Source: Enoplolaimus lenunculus (lineage: Eukaryota; Nematoda; Enoplea; Enoplida; Thoracostomopsidae). Taken from it: a stretch of DNA of 64,000 nt. The translations under genes and the position numbers were made by a program. Below are positions 58,401 to 64,000 of this stretch, piece after piece. The stretch lies in contig JASANG010001450.1 of the NCBI GenBank assembly GCA_030248215.1, forward strand, positions 35,234 to 99,233, written 5' to 3'. Under the pieces are notes generated by a model. It did not search any database, was not told the DNA's origin, and saw only the letters and a program-made list of their open reading frames with translations. Each line of letters begins with the position of its first letter. Position 1 is the stretch's first letter.

Positions 58401-61330
58401 TCGGTAAATACATTAACTATTTTACGCGAAAAACTTTCGTTAAAACTTGTGTTTCTCATTTTATGCGTTACTTAAGCTATAGTTGGTAAACTAATAAGTA
58501 TCTATTTTCGGGTTTAGCTGTCGTCAAACGTAAGCGGTTGCAACAAAAATCTCGACTCGCTTTCAAGTACGCATTTGTTTGCAACTCGCTACTCGATTAT
58601 GAGTATTCACTAATTCAAATTTTGTTTAAACTTTTTTCCTAACATTAAATCTCTCGGCTAAAGTAATCGGTGAACTGTGACAATACAGTTTTGAACCTCA
58701 ACACCAACTCTAAGCTAATAGTTTATAGTCGACGCATCTCAGATTTTCTCGTTTAAAACTTAAAATCCTGATGCTCTCAAACCATGTTGATTTGTAAGCC
58801 GAGCTGAGATAAAACATATTTGAATCTGTCCCGGAACATTTAGCGAAATGTGGATAACGACGCATTTTACTTAGTTTCTCAGTTGAGCAGTAAAGTGAAT
58901 TTTGTTAATTTTTACGTCAGCTGGTATCGAGTTTTCGCACAAAAATTTGGTCATGCAAAAAGTTTTCCTAAACTTGCAGAAAAATTGAACAGATGCCACA
59001 CACAGATAAAAGCATACACATATTCGGCTCGAACTATGTTTGCACAAAATCTTAACAGGAACTTTTTATTAAAAATTCCAGTTCAGTTTATAATGCGGTT
59101 GCGGATGCAGAGGAACGTATCCATTAGCGGCGTTGTAGTTCTGAAGATATTGTGATGGGTGCATCACACGAAGCTCACAATGTGCTTTTTACTTAGATGG
59201 CTGCAAGATATATACAGCATGAGTTCAAAATTCAACGGCTTGAGCGCGATTTTTACCGTTTTAAATGTTCAAATTTATGCTAAAAATTTACTTTAAAATT
59301 GTAAAATTTCAGAACACAAAAGCGTTCTTTGTGCCAGTAGATCCTAAATCCGATACTGGTTTGAGCCAAAAGCGTAATGCCATTTTTTGGCACCAAGAAA
59401 TTTCATAGTTGCGTTTATCAGCATTATCATATATATCATATTTATCATATATATCATATATATTATATATACCGTATCAATTATCATAAACGTTAAATAT
59501 TCCTTGTTAAAACAAATTTTCAAAAATTAATCTACTTTAGTGTGGTGTTAGGAATGCCTGTACACTAAATAAATGTTCTTGCCGCCAAAGCTGCATACAA
59601 AATATTTCATCATACAACCATACAATTTTAAGTTTACACTGCAAACAGCTACTTTCGAGCGCAAAGTTACGTTTATAGGATTGTTAAGTTTGAAATTGCT
59701 AAATTGAGGTAAGTCTTTCCAAAAAGTTGTTTATATCTCTTTTAAATAGTGTAAACCTGGAATATATAACACAAACACTGAAATAGCACCTGTATTTGCG
59801 TTCGCTTCGTTTCGGCTCGCTTGGGGAACGAAACTTGGCAATTCTGCCGCTAGTTGATGTTTGATACCGGTTTGACAAAGCCGAATCTAGTAAGGTCCGG
59901 AAACGTCCGGTTTCTGTTTTCGAAATTTAGCTGAAAAAGCCTGAATTATATTTGGACCTCAATCCGTGTTCCAGTAGTTTTAAGTTTCTGCATTTTTGAT
60001 AATTTACGCGTCTTTTTGGGCCCTAGTTTTGGCATGCTAAGTGGGCATAATAAACAGCTACAGGCTTATTCACTTTACGCAATACATTTATCACCGTGAA
60101 TGAATTTTTTAACTGAAAGGTCGAATTTGAAACAGTAATTGGATTTGGCAAAGTTTCAAATTTTAAACTTTAAAATAATGTTTCTATTTCCTATTACCAT
60201 TAAAAAGTTTATTTTTGCAATTTTCCATAGGAGTTTACACCGTTTCATGGACGACGTATAAGTTGCCCAGATTCAAACCATCTATGCACAACAGTGCCGG
60301 TCTCCAAAAAACACTAAATGCAGAAAATTTCACTTAATTAATAGAAAATGTCAACATTTCAAGTCAACAAATACGGCCCTAATACAAACCTTCTGGTACT
60401 AAAATGTACGTACTCAATATATAGCTACTCGTGCGTTAAAGGGAAATCACATTATGAGTAGCAGCAAAAAAACACGTCAAACCTATGCAAGTGAAACCTG
60501 TACTGTGTTCAGATATCAGACCCGCGACCAGCTCAACATGATATGGGAGCTGAAAAAATTTTCGGAGGGGCATGCAAGCTGACTCGCAAGGGAGGTTGAA
60601 ATTTTTCTAGAAATAGCTGAAATTTTTTAGCGAGTTATAGCCACCTGGCTTCCTTTCAGCTAAAACGCTCGTCAGGTCCTCGGTATATAACAAAACGCTA
60701 AGTCGCCAACGAACAGATGGTGTTTTTATAGTGAAGCAAATGACACGAAGAACAATGACACGCCAATAATAATACCTTTAACCCTAAAATTTGAGCCTAT
60801 TTTTCACTAGTGCTGTTAGCAAAACGTATTAGAATCTAACTCCGTAAAAGATACTACGCGCAGCCTAGTGTATTGTGGTTTATTACATCTATCTAGCATA
60901 GCGTTCGTTCAGAACCAGACCGACTTTAAGAAAATTGGATATGCTAGCTTCTGATGATGCTGTGTTTTTCAAACCACCAATTTGAGCTCACAATGTAGCC
61001 GTTTGGGTGAAAAATGTTTTGTCAAGCAATTAAAAAATTTATATACTGCGTCACGTACGTTGAAAAGCTAAGCTGGATAATGTTAAATTAATATTTGCAA
61101 TCAGACACAACAGGTTGACGAGTTATCGTCAAATGACTATTTCGACGCTTAGACTAAAATTGTTAAAACATCAAATATTTAGGAAAATTCTCAGTTTTTT
61201 AAAAAAAAATACGTGGAAATATTCTGAAATAGATCGTGTTAGACAAACGCCGGCTGCCGATAAAACTGAAAACATTCCCATCATAGATTTTATTGACCTT
61301 CCAATTTGAATAAAATATTTGGCATTGCAG
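55496..61330. other. long intergenic stretch, no gene recognised
   Basis: An ATG at 56165 with an A-rich context opens MDLERAPPYFQLYSEP, but no partner exon was found. AT microsatellites at 57225-57265 and 59425-59475. Two CCAAT boxes at 58217-58226 and 58258-58267. Otherwise nothing supported. Confidence 0.4.
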
Positions 61331-63921
61331 AACACAATAAACAGATTTTTATTAAACTCAAATACGACGAATACATTGGCACTAAAACCCAGAAACGTTA
61401 CGGCAAAAAGTATACAAGCCTTTGACGCAAACATCGACAATTTCATGCCACTAAACCAAGATATTAGAACCGGTCTAATACTGATTGCTGTATGCTTTCT
61501 GTACGCATTTCCGAGCGGATATCATGAACAAGTCACGAACACGGTACAACCACAGCTGGAACAATTTATACGAAAAACAAACGAAACCAAATCTGAAGTT
61601 ACGGTCAATTTTTTGATTGGAGCTATTACAGCAGGTTAATGTGACTTATAGTTTTCAAAGTTTCAGTCTTAACCTGGACTTCATTAAAAAACCTACGTAT
61701 CTTTTGGTTACCATCCTTTTCGATGCTTTCGGCGATAGGAAACAGAAATAACGTTTAAATCTAATCAGTTAATGTTAAAAATGTGATAATTCTCAGCAGT
61801 CAATATAATATGTCACTAATATCACATAAACTAATATAACTCGAATATAACCCTTTTTTGAATTACAGTCTAAGATGAATTATTAGCTTGAAGCAATAAC
61901 AGCATGAGACATAGATTACATAACCAGCTTATTAAATACCTAAACTTAACACCGAACAGCATATTACAATTCAGTTATCTGCAAGTTCATTATTCGAAAA
62001 ACTGCATGTGGCATAGCAATTGAAAGCCTATCTCTAAACGTTCTACTATTTCAGGTCGTACATTTGGTGCAATCATGGGCGCAGCCACTGCACCATATCT
62101 GGGAATTCGTCTCGGGCCTTTGCGAACGTTATCGCTTATTGTAGCGCCAATATATATTGTTACCAGCATCGTAATGGCTGTGTCGTTTTTTGTTCCAAAC
62201 GTCCACATGCTAATGATTGGCCGTGTTTTGTTTGGAATAGGCATGTATTTTAATATAAAACGCAGAGCCATACGATGACATATATTTTGTAATTGTGGCG
62301 AGGTGTTCAAGTATTAGAACTACGCTGCAAAAAATAGTCAAATTGACTCCCTTCAAAATAGGCTCTACGGGACTACACAAGCTGTGTCAAATTCGACTCC
62401 GCCACAGTCAAACATGCGACTCAGTGTAGTCGAATTTGACTCTGGCGGAGTCGAATTTGACTCAGTTTAAGCAGCGCTGTAGAGCCTATTTCGGAGAGAG
62501 TCAATTTGGCTTACCATTTTTTGCAGCGTACAGATTGCACTTATCAGCTAAGCTAAAAATCACTGGTAATTCATGTAGCTATTTAATTGAAAACACTTTT
62601 TAGATATACGTACGGATAGTAAAGAAATAAACCATCCATAGTAGGGTTCCAATCGGAAGTACATTTTGTCGGAAGCGGAATCGGAATCGCTATCAAGTTT
62701 TTTTGCCGGAACCAAAATTAGAGTCGGAATTCAAGTTTTACTAAATCTTTTAAATGTGCATGACTTTTGACTTTTGTTGCAGTATGCCTGTCTGTATTCA
62801 CAGCTTCAGAAAAAATTGCTTGTATAGCTGACTGTATTAGTGATCTAATTTACGCTGTAAATCTTATCATATTAAACGAGGCCTGCCATTTCTAAGAACA
62901 GTCTGGAAATTTTCAGAACGCTGTATCAGCTAAACCTTAATTCGAAATGCAATTAAGCATTTTTAGTATTTCGAAACTTAAAATACGTAGTCTTATGAAA
63001 CCATAGTTAACAAGTCCCCAAATTTTTGAAAATTAACCAATTCTATGGAGTGCTCTTTGTCTCTGCAAGAATACTGTTGAACCAAATATCGAGCTATATT
63101 GGAAAGTTTGTGGTGCTAACGTCACTGCTTACCACTATGTAATAGACTTTTATGTTTAGATGTTGTCACTTGTTAAAGGTAAGACTTTACGTGTTTAATT
63201 ACAGTCACATTTCAGATTTGCGAACGCACGAAACAAAAGGCAAAACCTCACTTCAATCGCCTTATAAACTTATAACCGAAAAAACGGAATTCCGGCATCA
63301 CAATTGCAACCAGTCGAAAACGGAATCGGAACGCAAATTTTATTGGAATTTTAGCCGGAATCGGAATATTGTTGGAACCCTGCCAGTACCATCAAGCATT
63401 GTTTGTATATAGCTTCTAAGAAAAAGAATTTAACCGTATATATATAAAACCAAACATTTGGCAACATTTTAGCCCCCCCCCACGATATTCTATGTAAAAA
63501 GATATGATACCACTGTTATAAGTACTTCAATTATTCTTTTATAAGATAGCAAGATGTGTTTGTAAAATTGTAGTTTTAGGAGCTGGTATGAACAACGTGC
63601 TAACACACATCTACGTTGCAGAATGCTCACCAGCACACAGACGTGGGATGAACTACACAATACTTAAAATCATAATATCAACCGGCTGTTTACTAGCATT
63701 AATATTGGGTTTAGAAAATATTTTTGGATCTCAAAGATGGATGTTTGCGTTGTTTGGATTCGGAGCATTTTGTGGAGTTATTGGTGTCTTTGGTGTATTT
63801 ATGTTCCCGGAAAGCCCAGGACACGCGATCCAAAAAGGAGATTTGGAGACGGCAAGACGTTGTGTGACGAGACTGGTGGGTAGCAGCGTGGGATACGCTC
63901 AGATTAATCGCATTGTTATAG
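61331..63921 (+). CDS. SLC2-like sugar transporter (MFS), 5' half
   Basis: Facilitative hexose-transporter-like protein of the plasma membrane; only the N-terminal portion is in the window. Exons 61331-61634, 62055-62240 and 63580-63921, all in phase; the last ends in a GT donor and the gene continues past the right edge. TM1 is at GLILIAVCFLYAFPSGYH, followed by an extracellular loop. TM2 has GRTFGAIMGAA, TM3-4 ends GRVLFGIG, then YVAECSPAHRRG (the AE.SP...RG signature), TM5-6, and FPESPGHAIQKGD with an expected PESP motif and a following Arg-rich helix. The TM2-3 loop reads IRLGPLRT, weak against the usual DR.GRR. Intron 2 uses a GC donor. The upstream coding exon with the start codon was not found. 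Confidence 0.82.
62321..62530. mobile_element. 210-bp foldback MITE in transporter intron
   Basis: TACGCTGCAAAAAATAGTCA at the left is mirrored by TTACCATTTTTTGCAGCGTA at the right, with about 47 bp of inverted similarity that includes TAGGCTCTAC. The middle repeats GTCGAATTTGACTC. Terminal TA suggests a TA target. Confidence 0.75.
62642..63382. mobile_element. putative hAT-like element in transporter intron
   Basis: Left TAGGGTTCCAATCGGAAG, right ATTGTTGGAACCCTG, with GGAATCGGAAT repeats near both ends. The inner block matches 15125-15656. Target duplication not evident. Confidence 0.5.
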
Positions 63922-64000
63922 GTAAATTTAGTTTTGGTATTGAACGGTTTGTCCACTCAAGTTTATCCAGCAATACGTAACTGAACGAGTACGACATATA

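Noticed and set aside
61115-61309. First exon of the transporter
   Set aside because: The frame closes with a stop 22 bp before the acceptor at 61330 and offers no clear donor, so it cannot be joined to the next exon with confidence.
1-64000. Retrovirus-like, LTR or Polinton copies
   Set aside because: No long terminal repeats, capsid, protease, integrase or envelope-like frames were seen. The only retroelement proteins are LINE-type.

Overview
The window looks like AT-rich, repeat-laden nuclear DNA from an invertebrate animal. Its protein genes are broken into many small GT-AG exons. The encoded proteins are conserved metazoan ones: cytochrome c oxidase Va, ubiquilin, TAF11, GPR89/GPHR, a bestrophin and an SLC2-type sugar porter. 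The bestrophin and GPR89 sequences read most like protostome (possibly ecdysozoan) forms, but I cannot name the species. There are no prokaryotic operons, CRISPR arrays or intact retrovirus-like elements.

Layout. 1-5.0 kb is intergenic, made of short inverted-repeat elements. COX5A lies on the minus strand (5.0-7.7 kb) and a small single-pass membrane protein on the minus strand (10.0-10.4 kb). 11.1-16.7 kb is a repeat cluster: a LINE-type RNase H fragment, a 5'-truncated minus-strand LINE with C2HC fingers, two SINE families and a hAT-like element inserted in one SINE. Ubiquilin runs on the plus strand from 16.8 to 28.2 kb in 16 coding exons; introns 1 and 2 are filled by a satellite-bearing element present in direct and inverted copies. 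TAF11 is on the plus strand (32.1-35.4 kb, 5 exons). GPR89 is on the minus strand (38.6-42.75 kb, 7 of about 8 coding exons found). SINEs fill 44-45.4 kb. Bestrophin is on the minus strand (48.1-54.1 kb, 4 exons), with intron 3 built from nested small transposons. 54-61 kb has one small hAT-like element and little else. The 5' half of an SLC2-like transporter (61.3-63.9 kb, plus) runs off the right end.

The genes are unrelated housekeeping loci, not a pathway: mitochondrial respiration, proteasome shuttling, RNA polymerase II initiation, Golgi/ER ion homeostasis, anion channel and sugar transport. What ties the window together is its small-transposon population. It holds a hAT-like CAGGGTG family with 8-bp target duplications (one perfect), a TA-duplicating CTGTAGTGACC family, several foldback elements and two tRNA-derived SINE families. 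Several copies sit within tens of bases of splice acceptors, a start codon or a poly(A) signal. I found no convincing new biological system; the best leads are the nested transposon stack at 49.3-50.3 kb, the inverted satellite element in ubiquilin intron 1, and a decoy splice acceptor in TAF11.
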